A stretch of DNA of 64,000 nt from positions 20,616,894 through 20,680,893 of the forward strand of contig CM022672.1 in the NCBI GenBank assembly GCA_012295275.1. The letters are read 5' to 3'. Both the position numbers and the translations under genes were made by a program. The DNA comes from Chrysomallon squamiferum. Lineage: Eukaryota; Mollusca; Gastropoda; Neomphalida; Peltospiridae. This document shows, one piece after another, positions 27,106-60,958 of this stretch; within the stretch, counting starts at the first letter, position 1, and each line of letters begins with the position of its first letter. The notes under the pieces are model-generated. The model saw nothing but the letters and a program-made list of their open reading frames with translations, searched no databases and was not told the DNA's origin.

Positions 27106-28560
27106 TATTATTATTATTATTATTACTATCGTTATTACAAATTTGAAAAAAAATATATTAATATTTATTTTATGTATGAAAATGTTTTTCCTTTCTATAT
27201 TTTATTTTGCTGTTATATAACAAATCAATCCATGAACAGTTTAGTATATGTCCAAAAAACTCTTAAAATCAAAAACTATACTTATCAAATAAAATGCTTA
27301 GTAAATTGTAATGATTATAATAATAAATATTTTTAAAAAGTCTTTTAAAACAGTACTGAATTTCTCTGATTTATGCACACTAAATAACTATCTGAAATGT
27401 TCACTACTTATTTTAGACAAGACTTTTAATAATTATGCTATGATCTTTTAATTAAAAATATAAAATCTAAACTGCCATTTTATTTTATTTTATTTTATTT
27501 TATTTTATTTTATTTATATTTGTACCTTTATACAAAAGTTCATTATTATTAAGAGCCGTTTTGAAGGACTCTTAAGAAAATATTATAAGAATAATATTAT
27601 TATATACCTACAGGTATAATATGGATGCTGTATCTATGTATTTTTATAGGACAAATAACAAAGGAATCATATTCAAATGAGTATAACGAATACAAATTAT
27701 ACTACTGATATCCTTTATTGAAATTCGAAAATAATATTTATTTCATTGTATTGAAATTTTGAAATTTTTTATTTCAGTTTTATTTTACTTATTCACAGCA
27801 GTTTAGAAAATGAAGATAACAGGGTGACTTTTAGGAAAAAATAATAATAATAAAATAAAAAAAAAAAAAAAAAAAATAAAAATAAAATGAAGTCCTAAAA
27901 TATAAATGTTGGAAATATATTTAATAAAATATATTTTCATTAAAACTATTTTGTTTCTGTTTTATATTATCGTCTTTTGTGTGTGATTAAATTAAAATAT
28001 GAGATACATGTATGAATAATTATTCGTTTGGCTTGATGATTCTCACCCTTGAATCATTTCTGAAACACTAGCGTGTATTTTAATTATTATTATATCACAT
28101 TTATAGAGTACCTTTTCCATACTAAGCAAGTTCAAGGGTGCGCTAAAAAATAATATAATCTTTCTTTATTTATTTATTTATTTATGTGTAGTTAATAGAA
28201 AACGCATTTATTTTAAAGAGGAAAAGATAAACATAAAAATTAAAACTAAACTTAAAATCGTAATTTTATTGAAAACAAAATAATAATGACAACAAATATA
28301 TATATATGTATCCGTATAACAGTATTTGTAGAATTGTAATTAATCAGCAGTTTGTTATTGTTGTTTTTTGTTAGAAAAAAACAATCAAAAGTATTTATTT
28401 TTCCTCATATGATATTCATATTCATTATCGTCTAATCATGTTTATTATAATTATTCATCAGCGATGTAAGGGTCACTAAGAAGAAGTACAACAAACGTTA
28501 GTATAACGAGTATATAATTATCATCAAATAAAAATCATTTCATCGGGGTCTTTATGATTA

Positions 28561-28612
<52 letters not shown>

Positions 28613-28684
28613 TACAGTTTGAAGTGTTACCTGGAAATTATGTTATATCTTGTATATGTAACTGACATGTTATATATATATATA
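26567..28684. other. Interval 5' of the BTBD8-like gene
   Basis: Should hold the BTBD8-like promoter and 5'UTR close to 26570-26700. Contains the AAT/ATT inverted repeat, a seven-unit ATTTT run (27477-27514) and a long A tract (27853-27877). No gene seen. Confidence 0.7.
27075..27124. repeat. (AAT)n-(ATT)n inverted microsatellite
   Basis: AAT units run straight into ATT units, a perfect inverted repeat able to form a hairpin. Confidence 0.95.
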
Positions 28685-29398
28685 CTGGTACGTCAAGTTT
28701 CGAGTATTCCAACTTATGAATTTTCAGAGTTACGAGCAGTCGCCCGGCGATTTTTTGCTTTGAGTTGCGAGCCTAAATCCGAGTTACGAGCGAGTTTCAG
28801 ATACCCCGCCGCTAGTTGGCTCAACGAACAACACAACATCAGCCCAGCATTCGTTTGCTTCACGTGGTTATCTCGCCGTGGAAGTACCTCTTTTGTGTTG
28901 TGCTCGCATTTTGCAGTATTTTGCCAAAGAAAGTGAGCGCAAAGGACAGTGCTGAGAAGAACAAGCGGATGGTGTTCATTGAATTAAAGCATGTAGTCAA
29001 CATGGATAGGCAGTACGAGCATAGTACTTTTACTGTATGTACCATACTGAAGCAGAAAGAGTCGATAAAGGATATAACTCCAGCCAAAGGCCTTAAAATA
29101 ATTTCTAACCTTCGGACCTCTGCCCATGAAAGGATAGAGAAACCCTAACCCTGTACACTTTACAAAACCAATTTATTTTTTAAATTCTCTTTTATTTTGT
29201 TTTTATACAATATTTGTCATTTATACATACATTTTCGTATTTAAAAATATGTTACAAAAAATGGGGTGTTTATTGGGGGGCTGGAACGGATTAATTTCAT
29301 TTGGGAAAATTGATTTGATATACGAAAAAAAAAAAATTGAGTTACGAGCTCGGCCATGGAACGAATTAAATTCCATGTTAAAGTCAAGGTACCGTACC

Positions 29399-29402
<4 letters not shown>
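28685..29402 (+). mobile_element. Tigger/pogo-type DNA transposon, internally deleted
   Basis: The right end, read on the minus strand, starts CAGTGGTACGGTACCTTGAC and continues with ttcgttccatggccgagctc, closely resembling Tigger-family terminal sequence. The left end (CTGGTACGTCAAGTTTCGAG) is a diverged inverted counterpart. The element is about 718 bp, far shorter than an autonomous Tigger of about 2-3 kb, so most of the transposase is gone. Its base composition is richer in GC than the flanks. A TA target duplication cannot be confirmed, because a (TA)n run abuts the left end and a (TG)n run the right end. Confidence 0.82.
28930..29148 (+). pseudogene. Remnant of Tigger transposase N-terminal DNA-binding domain
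   Basis: Reads AEKNKRMVFIELKHVVNM and VCTILKQKESIKDI, matching the CENP-B/psq-type N-terminal helix-turn-helix of Tigger transposases (pattern IELKxxII ... STICTILKNKEAIK). It ends at a stop after ERIEKP. The downstream catalytic DDE region is absent. Not functional. Confidence 0.72.
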
Positions 29403-29434
<32 letters not shown>

Positions 29435-29698
29435 TTATGTATGTATATATGTATGTATGTATGTATGTTTATATTTAGGTTATTGTATTTATCCTAGTAA
29501 ACAATTATTTCAAGAACTTATGAAATGAAAAACTAAACTTAATAAAGATGGAACGTTGTACATTTATTTGTTAATATTACACAAATAAATCCGTCATTAA
29601 CCGTCATTAATGACTACAATCATTTATTAAAATAACTCAGTTAAACATGTCTATTCCACTTGTTTCCAAAGGTTCTGAAATGAATTCTGATTTTGTTT

Positions 29699-36850
<7,152 letters not shown>

Positions 36851-37079
36851 CTCATCCAACGATCTATAATACAAATTCCTTTTTTTTTTTTTTTTTTTTT
36901 TTTTTCAAATTCTTATGTTATTACTTTTCTTTTTCTAAATTAATGTTCAAGTAATCGATGTCGGAAGACGAGGTAAAACAATATGATTTTTAATTTTTTT
37001 TTAAATCTTAGGTGACAGATTTGAAGCGAGTATTGCTTTGAGGAGGTTATTGGTGGCTGTTTTATAAATATTGTCAACA

Positions 37080-37205
37080 AAATCACCCCGGGGTGCCGAC
37101 ACGTCACGTGTTCTGCTCTATGGGGTGCACTTGGCTATTTGTGCACGTGGAATGAGTGACGTACCGCGGCACGGTCTTTCAAGTGGCTGCGGAAAACTGT
37201 TTTGA
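37080..37205 (-). promoter_or_regulatory. Candidate Vax promoter-proximal region
   Basis: A locally GC-rich island about 230-350 bp 5' of the Vax ATG, in otherwise AT-rich DNA. It holds two CACGTG E-boxes (GTCACGTGT near 37104 and TGCACGTGG near 37142) and two TGACGT-type sites. No clear TATA box was assigned. Promoter identity rests on position and composition only. Confidence 0.35.
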
Positions 37206-37576
37206 ACAGAAACGGTTCGGTTGTTGCAAAACAGACAAATGCAGGTATATTATTAACATACCAATTGCCGAAAAACATGCAGTTGAAGTATTTAAACACT
37301 TACGATTTGGTTTTAGGAAAACAGACACAATAAAACATTGGCTGTACAGAAGATATTAAATTGATTTGCATTTTTTTGTATTTGTGTGTTTGTGCATGTT
37401 TATGAGTGGTCTTAAATAATGAGAATGGAAATACACACACACAGACGGAGCGAGGGATAATAAAATAATTACAGAAACACTGCGTTTTGATTTCATTATC
37501 AGTCCTTTTTTAATTTCTTCTTTAAAATAAAAATAAAAAAACCCTCAGTGCAAATCTACCGCAACTATAAGAAATG

Positions 37577-37638
<62 letters not shown>

Positions 37639-37841
37639 TTAATAATGTAAAAATACAAATTAAATTAAATTAAATTAATTTTTTTTTTTTTTTTTAAGAA
37701 AAAAACACAATTGAATAAATTTAAAAAAACCCACAAAACAACCATAATACTTAAAGAAATATTTCCTTTTACTTTTTGTTTTCATATATTTTTATTTGAA
37801 ATAACTGGAACGCTAAGAAAATAACAACAACAACAATAATA

Positions 37842-37912
<71 letters not shown>

Positions 37913-38303
37913 TTTTTTTATGTATCTAAACAAGAAAACATATGAAGATTTTTTTCAGTGCACGGGATGAATGGTGTATTCAGCTGAAGTATTTCCAACC
38001 AACGTCTACTAATTTTCCATGCGAGTGAATATTAACAATTAACGACATGCTCGAGAACCATCGATACTATGATGATGGTTTCTGGAGCATTACGAATGTC
38101 TCAGTGTGTATAATTATTTACATGAAAACATTCTCTCAAACAGAACGCAACATATTCAGTCTAAAACTTAATAATATCTTCTTTAAACATCCTGTTTTAT
38201 TATGATTGTGATGGACTGTTTGTTATTATTATTATTGTTGTTGTTGTTGTCGTTGTTGTTATCAGTAGCAGTATTGTTATTGGAGTTATTACTGTATGTG
38301 TGC

Positions 38304-38337
<34 letters not shown>

Positions 38338-40479
38338 ATGTTTAAGTATGTAATTCATTAATGTTACCATCGTGTGTTTTTGAATGTCACTGGAGGCTTT
38401 TTTCCCCAATTTTAGTGTTAACTTACATGTTAGTATGTATGGAATGTTGACGTGTGTGAAAATGTGTTATAAAGAAAATTAAATGCGTACGTCCGTGTCT
38501 CTTATGTTATGCTATCATAGGTTTTATAATCAGTAGAAAAATACACGTAATTTTCAGATTAAAACTGAACGCTTGAACGAATTAATTGGTTACAAATCTA
38601 TATTACATATAATTATTTTTCTTCATTATGTTTTTATCAATTATTATTATTACTTTTTAAATAATGAAAATGGTTGTAATTTATTTTACTTGATACAGTT
38701 TCACAATCAAAATGCCATTTCAGTTAAAAAACAAAAAACAATTTCGAAAATCAAACTATGAAATAAAAACAGATATATAAATTTGTAAATAAATTAAAGG
38801 GAAAAAAAGTGTTATGAGGACAGCTTAATGGTAATAAAGAGAAAAATTTAATATATCACATCATCGAAGAAAACATTTTATAAATTGAACCCTGATATTC
38901 AAAGGTAAACCTTTGTTGTCGGTTTTTTCTCCCAATAATTACTGAATACAAATCTTCATGTTCTCATATAATGTAATCTTTTTATTTACTTTTTGCTCGC
39001 ACCATTTAATGTTTCTTCGTCTTTATTTTTAACATAACAAAATACTTTCTCTTTTGTAAATATATATATATATATTAATAAGATGTATCTTTATTTGACT
39101 TGTATTTAATTATTAATTATAAAATGTCAGTTTTCTGCGCACATGCAGTGAAAGAGAGCGAAATAAAAAGTTGTAAAATAGGTTCTGTCTACAAATACAC
39201 AGACCGCGATTACCAGCTGAAGTAATGCATTTCGACAACTTAATGACTGGGTTGGAGTCTACCCCAGCTCAGAGGTCTAGAAAACACATCTTTGTTAGTG
39301 CTAGATAATAACAGGAGACAGGTGAACTGTGGTTACAGATGACACTTGTTGCAGATGTAGCTGATAGGTTTACACTGAAACTCATCGATACGTTGCGACT
39401 AGACATACTTGTCGCTGGGACCCAGTCCATCGCCTCGATGTCGCAGTGATAAGATCATGCTCTGTTGTTTGACACACTCTTTGAACACAAGATTACCTCG
39501 CATTAGCGGGTTTAATGCCGGCTGTCAACAAGAACATTTCTTTCACTCATAATTGTATTATAATGTTAAAAAAAGAAGAATATTTTGAGTTAAACTGACA
39601 AGCATGGAATGCGCAGGCAAAATACGAGATGTCTTTCAGTACGAAGTTTATTGAATGGTTTTTCTTGGTTTGTCATCACTATTAAATACTTGTAAAAATA
39701 TACATTTCGCATAATTTATGCATAAGAAAATGTATATTACGAAACAAGTAATATACGAACAAATTTATATGCTAAGAAATAAAAATGCAAATGAAATTTA
39801 AGAATAAAATATGTAACCTAACCTAGTTCATTTTTTGTTCTTTTGGCAAATATGTCGATAATGTTGTGTATACATTGAGACAAATAAATAAATAAATAAA
39901 AATAAAAATAAGAAAACGACCCAAAAATCAGTCAAATGAAGCCCGAACAACAATCTTTATAAAACGTAACATATATTAATTATTGTTGCTATGCAACAAA
40001 TAATTAAAGTTTAAAATAAAAGAAAATAAGTGAAACGAATAATATTCATAATGGAATTGTTTATTTTACCAGTTGCCATATGACTTAATTTCCATACGAT
40101 TATATCAGTTAATAGACGATTTACTATTCATACTGTTATATCAATTATCAGATGATATTTTCATTTTATGAACGTGTGAGTAATGGATTCTAAATATATT
40201 GTTTACGTAATTACATAAATACATACTTTATTATTTACTTTATTGATAAATAAGGAGATATACAATAAATAAATAAAAAAATCAGATGAAAGAACAAAAG
40301 TAGTGAAACTGAATAATATTCGAACTGTAATATTAGATATCATATGAATTTCATTTCCTAAATGCTTGACGAAACGGGTTATAAAAATAAGGTTTGCATA
40401 ATACATAAAATATTCTTCATTATTTACGTTACATTTAATCTTTAATTTTTAACACGAAATCTGCAAAAGCCTGTCCAAA

Positions 40480-40665
40480 TGTGTTGCCTGCAGACACTTT
40501 CCATATGGCACCAGTTATTCAAACAATGCCAATTTGCTCCTGGTGGATCATTGTAAAACAACAATGAGTGCGCCCAGTGAACAACTCTTTCTCTAATTGA
40601 CCGTGGTGGAAACTGCAAATTGAGGGTTCCTTCACTGCAACTCATCACCTGAGCAGCTTTCTTTG
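40480..40665 (-). pseudogene. Decayed Ty3/gypsy integrase fragment (H2C2 zinc-binding region)
   Basis: Minus-strand translation gives LQFPPRSIRERVVHWAHSLL and later PPGANWH, resembling the (V)PxxxRxxVxxWAHxxxxxGHPGxxRT stretch at the start of gypsy integrases. The zinc-ligand spacing is disturbed and the expected Cys pair is only partly visible (CHMESVCRQH). It is a short island with no LTRs seen nearby. Fragment only. Confidence 0.5.
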
Positions 40666-43600
40666 TAAGGTACAAAATAATCGACGTATTGCAAAGCGCC
40701 CCGCCTCTTGCCTCCAGTCATTAGTGGTACGGGGTTGGGGGTAGGTTTTAAAGAGACCAGATATTGTTTAGCACGTGTCGTCTTAAATAATTTAAAGTGA
40801 GAGTCTAACGGAGATTAATAAAAGGCAATAACTTTGGTGAAAAGGAAAAATTTAAAGTTAATGAGATCCCCTGGTGTGTTTTGAAATAACCCAATAACAG
40901 CTAAATCTGGCCGCTTAATAGGGATGTTTGATAATAAACAATATTTAAAAGCAATTAAACCGCAGTGTGAACTGACTCTTCCTTGATGACATCATGTTCC
41001 TTTGAACGAGATTTCACGAGACGTTTTCGATGGCGGGAGGTCGCACAGTGAGGCATTTCTGTTTGATAGTATTAAATGCTACAAAGCCTATTCTGCCAAG
41101 CGGTGAGAAGACAAATGATGAGATATTGAAAGACAGATGTTGCCGGTTTCAATATTATGCATTTAGAAATGTTTGACCGAATCGAGTGCAGGTTCCAATG
41201 TCCTAATAATTGGAGTTAAAAACGACAGGATGTTTTTGTTATGAAATATACCTATTTCTCGTTATAACTCTTTTTAGCATGAATTTTAAAAATGCTAAAC
41301 GTAATAAATTTAATTATTTTTGCAGTCGTAGTAATAGTTTGTTTTAACAAAATCTGTCGATATTTGAATTACACTAAAAGTTAAATTCCTTAGTTTTGGG
41401 CATTGTTTGTTTCTTTTTAAAAAAAACAAAACAAAACAAACCCAACCAAACAAAAAAATAAATTAAAAAAATACCCCCCCCCCCCGAACAAAACAAACAA
41501 ACAAAAAACCAACATATACATGTAACTCTTTTGCCAATTTGTTCACATTCTATAAATACAATATCAGTGCCTTCACAACTAACTGAATCAGTATCTGTCT
41601 CGAAACTGGACACTTAGGATACTGGTGAAATGGTACATTTTTTTTCAAGAGATGTTTTTCTGAAGATCATCCAATTTTTAAATAATTTCTACAAGTACAA
41701 AAATAAGGGATTTTTGAGTGACATTTTGGAAAATGTAAATTAAGATTTTCTGAATTTTTTAATTTTTATTATGTCTTAACATTTTGTGTATGTGAGTGCA
41801 TGCACATTTTCACTCCTTCATTCATATTGTTAAATGTTACAAAATTCGACAATTAACTTTGATAATAATAATAATATAATAATAATATTATACTGTGTTA
41901 GTAAACCCCACCAAAAAAAAGATGTCAGAACAAAGATTTCATGCCATTTGAATGTTTATAATATAAAGAAAAGAGAAAAACCAGAAACAAGCAAACATTG
42001 TGTGAAAATGAAAAAGGAGAAAAGCAGCAATAAAAATAATAGAAACTTATCAACACAGTTTACTAGGCACTGGGATAGTGTTGAAAGAAAGTATTTCTAA
42101 TAAAATAATAATTAAAACAGACGTGAAATAAAATTCAGAAACTGAGTGGTACACAAATATTGGCAATATTTTCTTAATATAAATTAAGAAATCAATAAAA
42201 TTACATATTTTATTTTTAATACTACTACTGCCACTTCTACTGTTACTACTAATAATAGTAACAATGATATAATTTAAAATACTTTCTTTAGACATATAAC
42301 AAGAATAAAAATGTTTAATGTTCCTAATTGTGCGGGACAATTCGTTATATTTGGAATATTTTGCAACATTTCATTTAATGATAAAATAATAATAAAAAAA
42401 GAAAATATGAAAAACTGTAGAAAGAAAAAGAAAACTAATAAATGAATAAATAAAATATATTTTTTCATTGTCTACCATACTAGAAATACATCATCAATGG
42501 TTTCCAGTTTTGACCTATGAAGAAGTGTTACTAAAGATATAGACTGAAACATTAATTCACTGAATTATTCATAGGACATTCATTAATCATGAGTATAATT
42601 AAACTAACAATTTTTATTAAATATGAAATAATAAACAGAATAATACATTGATGTATTGATGAATAAGAGGAAAGGGGATAACCAGTTAAGAAGAATCAAT
42701 AAGAAAATACAATATATAAACTTGGAAATAGTAAGAAAAAAGAAGATGTGATAAAGAAGAAAGTGGAAAAATAAGTATTGTAAAGATTAAACAATAAAAC
42801 CAAAAATAAATCATCAAATAGATAAAAAATAAAACATGGATATAAAGAAATAAAAATAAGTAATTCAAATTCCAAAAAAAAATATGAAGAAACATGAAGA
42901 CAAAAATAAGCAACAAAAAGACAAAAGTATAAGAAGAAAAAGAACAGTAAGTTAAAAAAAAAAGAGAAAAATTAAAGTATATGAAATAAAATGTTAGAAG
43001 CCCAAAATAATCAGTGTTTGTGTAAAATGAAACAAGAAATTTTCTTTATAAATGCATTATAAATATAAAAAATAAAAATAAATGAGAAAGAAATGTGGAT
43101 ATTATATAAAAAAGTAAAAACAGAATTGAATCAGTATATTTTCATCTATTTGGAACATATCCTTTAAGCTGAAATATTGTGTGAACATTTTCCTTAGGAT
43201 ATAGATGCATGTTACTGTTCATTTGACATATTAAAATTAGTTCACTTGGTTTTATTTCATTATAATTTTTCAGTTATATTTTCAATTTTTTAAATTGTGA
43301 ACCAAAATTATATATATATCCCTTATCAAAATAATTTTAATTTTTTAAATTTTTTTTAAATTTATAAATGGGCTTCTAAGAAATGGATATCTAAGAAGTG
43401 GAACTAGAAACAGATTTTAAAAATACTGAAGTAACTAGTGATGTGACAAAAATGTGATTGTATACCCAAGATGCATTGACTACAGAATTCTTGGTTTGAA
43501 AGATGACTGAAACCAAGGGAGATAACAAGAGAAAGCAGAATTGAAAATCAAAATATTGAAATTATAGGTGCTAAATTTATCATATCTATTCTCTGCAGCC

Positions 43601-45905
43601 TGATGGAAACTATTATAGCTGGACCAATAATCAACAGTTTAAGGATCAATAAATTAATTGGTTGAAATTTAAAAGGTTATTGAAATTTGTCTCTTTATGA
43701 ATTAAAACTGGAAACAGGGAAGAAGATGGACATTTTGAATAATAAGGACAGTGAAAATGTACTGAATTGGTATGATAAAGCATGTAAATCTTACAATAGT
43801 AAATTTAAAAATGATATGAAATATCAAATGAATGTCGAAGTTACTGATGGCCATAATAATGTGCTTTATGTGAGAAAATGTGATAAAGATAATAAATGAC
43901 TTGGATAAATATGCTGGTCTAGAATCACTATCTTTCACCATAGTGAAACTGGTTAAAAATGTTAAAATGAGACTGATATATAGATTTGTTTAAATTTTGT
44001 GAAAACTAAATTTGTGTGAATACATTTCTGTGAACTATTAAATACACCAAGGATACATATTAAAAGTCTAACATTAGCAGAAATAAAGAAAATTTATAAT
44101 CATGTAAAATCGTTGTATAAATAAATCAAATCCTATATAAATTGGTCTTTTGCTTTTTTGCTTTAATTTAATTTTATTATTATTATTATTATTATTAAAT
44201 TCTTCAATCAACACAATGTTTATTCTTAAAACATTTGGGTGAGGTGTGGTCCAGATGAAGATCAACAGAATCATAAAAAATCTCCAGATACAAACATTTA
44301 AGGAAAAGTACTGGATGAAAATGATCTTTGTATGATAAATAAACCTTGGCACATTTTAAAACAAATTAAAACAAATATAGTGATTAAGAAATGACTTATA
44401 TTTTTCATATTTTTGTTTCATATTTTCATAAAATGTATTAACTAAAAGGAATTCTCAGTGTCAGTAGAAAGTACATATTACCCACTACAGTAAAAAGGTG
44501 AAAAAACAAATAAAACAAAAACAAATAAAGAATAAAAAAACAAAACAAAAAGAAAAACAACAAAAACCCCCACCCCAAAACCCCCCAAAACAACAAGCAG
44601 AAACATCAACATTTATCTAAAACATCAGAATTTAAAAGAAATGTAATGCTAGTTCATCCAAAAATAAAATAACATAAATAAGTAATAGTAATAAAAATAG
44701 AAACCATAAATCATATGTAAAACATTAAGGGGAATAACTCAAATAGCCTGTCTAAAGAAAAATATCCAAACTTTAATTAACTATCTTGAAGATCAGTTGT
44801 TGTGATTCGCTTCAAATCTAGTTTGTAATTAAAATGTTTTTTTTAATAGTATTATGCCCAATTAAAAGCTGTTCTTATGGGAAGAAAAAAACAAAAAGAA
44901 AACAAATCAAAAAATGGAAAAGAAAAGTTTTGATTTCAGATAACCTTATTCTACACTTAATAATAACAATGTTTTTACTGGGTGTAAAGAAAAACACAAT
45001 TTTTAAATGTTTATTAATATCTTTATTGAAAATACAAAAAAAATACATGTTATCTCCAGAGTGTTATGATTAGTACAATAGCCAATGATATACAAAAGAT
45101 TAAAAAACAAACATAACAAATGTAGCATAAAACATTATATCAGGGTGGATGATTAAAAAATACTAAAATTTATAATGATTAGATTAGTTTAAAATCTGAC
45201 ACTCTTTAAACAAGTTTACAGGTAAGAACCTGAACTATCTGGTACATTACTGTTATAAAGTATGAGTGTCTGAATTACATTCAAATCTGGTTTCATTTTG
45301 TAATTAAGTGGAATATGTTGATGTAAAACAAAAAGAAGAAAAAAAAAATTAAATTGGGAAGTTTTCAAAAAATCATTTAAATTGTAATTTAGTTTAAATC
45401 AAAATGATTAAATCACCCAAACCTGATATATTCCTGTTTTAATATCAATATAATATACACAATTTGTATTTCTCAATACTATTAGAAATAAGTAAAATAC
45501 AGTTACATATAACAACAAAAGCAAGTAAGAAAACATTTTTAAATACACTGATTAAAAATAGAGTGAAGGAAATATGAACTAAATTCTAGTGTTGTATAAT
45601 AAAATGCAAAGATATTTATTGTAAATGGATAAAACAATACTAATATGTCTCATATTATAAATACCACAAATTTTATCTGAACAAGTTTAAAATTCTAATT
45701 TCCAATTAAGAATAACTCGGATGGATGCCAATGGTATATATTTTTTCACTTATTATGAAATATTTTAATTTTCATTTAATTACAAATTGAGGTATAATTA
45801 TTTTATTTGATTCAGTCTTTTGTGTTTTTTTACTAGTTACCTAATTAATATTGGATTATTTCCCATTTGATTTATTAAAAATATCAATAGAATTTACTTT
45901 ACAAG

Positions 45906-46070
45906 AGGTGTAGCGTTGGTTGCCAGTGCCTGGGGCAAGGCAAGTGTACTGCACCCCTAACCCCAGGAAATTAGCCATCCCTGAGCCCTTTCCAGTAGTC
46001 AAGTAGTAAACCTAAGAATTTTTGTGCCCAGAGCAACTGCCCCTGTGGCTCCATCCATGCTATGCCACTG
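45906..46070. mobile_element. Short hAT-type MITE
   Basis: A GC-rich island in AT-rich DNA. The right end, reversed, reads CAGTGGCATAGCATGG; the left end reads GGTGTAGCGTTGG, an imperfect inverted counterpart. The CAGTGGC(G/A)TAGC terminus is typical of hAT-derived MITEs. It is flanked by TACAAGAG (45900-45907) and TACAAGAA (46071-46078), a plausible 8-bp target duplication with one mismatch that overlaps the left end. No coding capacity. Confidence 0.62.
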
Positions 46071-46739
46071 TACAAGAAACATCATAAAATAAATTGATAA
46101 AAATTTACATTCAACAAGATATATACCACTAGTACCTGAAACCAAAATAAGAAATATGCACACAAACACATATATTAAAATGTATTATATAATACACACT
46201 TAAAAAGACAACACATTCACCATGAATGTTTTTTCATAAAGGCTTTTTTTTTTATTTATTTTTTTATTTTTTTTCACCATCTTAATAAATTTTCTGTTAA
46301 ATAGCTACTAAAATATTTTTGTCAGAAGTATACATGTTTGGTAAGTTAGTTAGTTCTTTTGAAAATTTCTCTTTTTAGACTATTTGAATTGACAGATGTT
46401 TATGTAGTACAAATACTGAGTTAAGACCTTTCTGTTCTGTCTAATAAATGTCTATGGGCAACGAAAAAAGAAGAAATATTATAAATATGAAACAGGGTTC
46501 CACTTTTGAGAAGATTTATCTCTGACACTTTGATTCTGTCTCTCACATGTTTAGATCGAGGTAATTTCTGATTTATAGTCTAAACTTCATTTTCAATACA
46601 TAATACTAAAATTGAAATACAGTTTTTAATTACATTTTTTTAAAGTCATTTACAAATTAATGACAATATGTGTTTTCACAAAAAAAGTATTCAGTTTTAT
46701 TTCAACTCCATTAGTTGTTACTTTGTAGATGAATTTAAA

Positions 46740-47195
46740 ATTTAACTCTAAATGAGAAAAATCTTCCTTTATATAAAATTATGCACTGTTTTAACCAATA
46801 CATAAGATTCCTTATGCTGTCTTTTTTTGTCCGCTCAAACAATTGTTATTTTATTATTTCTCATAGTTACAAAACTGCAAAATAAATTGAAATATAAAAT
46901 TGTAAAAATCTTCCTTGATATACAATTATGCATTCTTTTAAGTAATACAAAAACTTTCTTATACTATCTTTTTTGTCCCCCGCCAAAAAATTGTTATTTT
47001 GTTACTATAAAACTGCAAAATAATTCTAAATGAAATATAAAATTAAGAAAATCTTCTTTGATATAAAATTATGCATTGTTTTAACTAATACAAAAGCTTT
47101 CTTATTCTGTATGTTTTTTTTCTCCCATCAAACAATTGTTAAATTATTAAATTATTATATCTCATAGTTACTAAACTGCAAACTGTCTATTTTTG
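46740..47195. repeat. Three diverged tandem copies of a ~146-bp unit just after the pseudokinase stop
   Basis: Each copy contains AAAATCTTC, ATTATGCA, a TTTTTT(G/C)TCC tract, AACAATTGTTA and TACnAAACTGCAAA, at about 46750-46895, 46896-47040 and 47041-47195. The last ends 25 bases 3' of the stop codon at 47220, so the array is probably within the 3'UTR or its immediate downstream flank. Confidence 0.8.
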
Positions 47196-47219
47196 TCTTC
47201 TCAGAAGATTATCATTTTA

Positions 47220-60958
<13,739 letters not shown>

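Larger units (their letters stand above)
36851..45899. other. Intergenic region between Vax and the pseudokinase receptor
   Basis: Contains long AAT arrays (37589-37638, 37839-37912), higher-complexity islands at 37970-38120, 39120-39560 and 40680-41240, and the gypsy fragment. From 41.7 to 45.9 kb it is very AT-rich with no recognised gene; the 70-codon frame at 43687-43899 was examined and not called. Confidence 0.7.

Noticed and set aside
28860-29087. Minus-strand 75-codon frame inside the Tigger element
   Set aside because: Shadow of the plus-strand transposase remnant.
37156-37359. 67-codon plus-strand frame with several Cys upstream of Vax
   Set aside because: No similarity recognised and it overlaps the presumed Vax promoter region; chance frame.
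43687-43899. 70-codon plus-strand frame starting MSLYELKLETGKK
   Set aside because: Some coding-like composition, but no recognised domain, no clear splice partners, and very AT-rich surroundings; not called.
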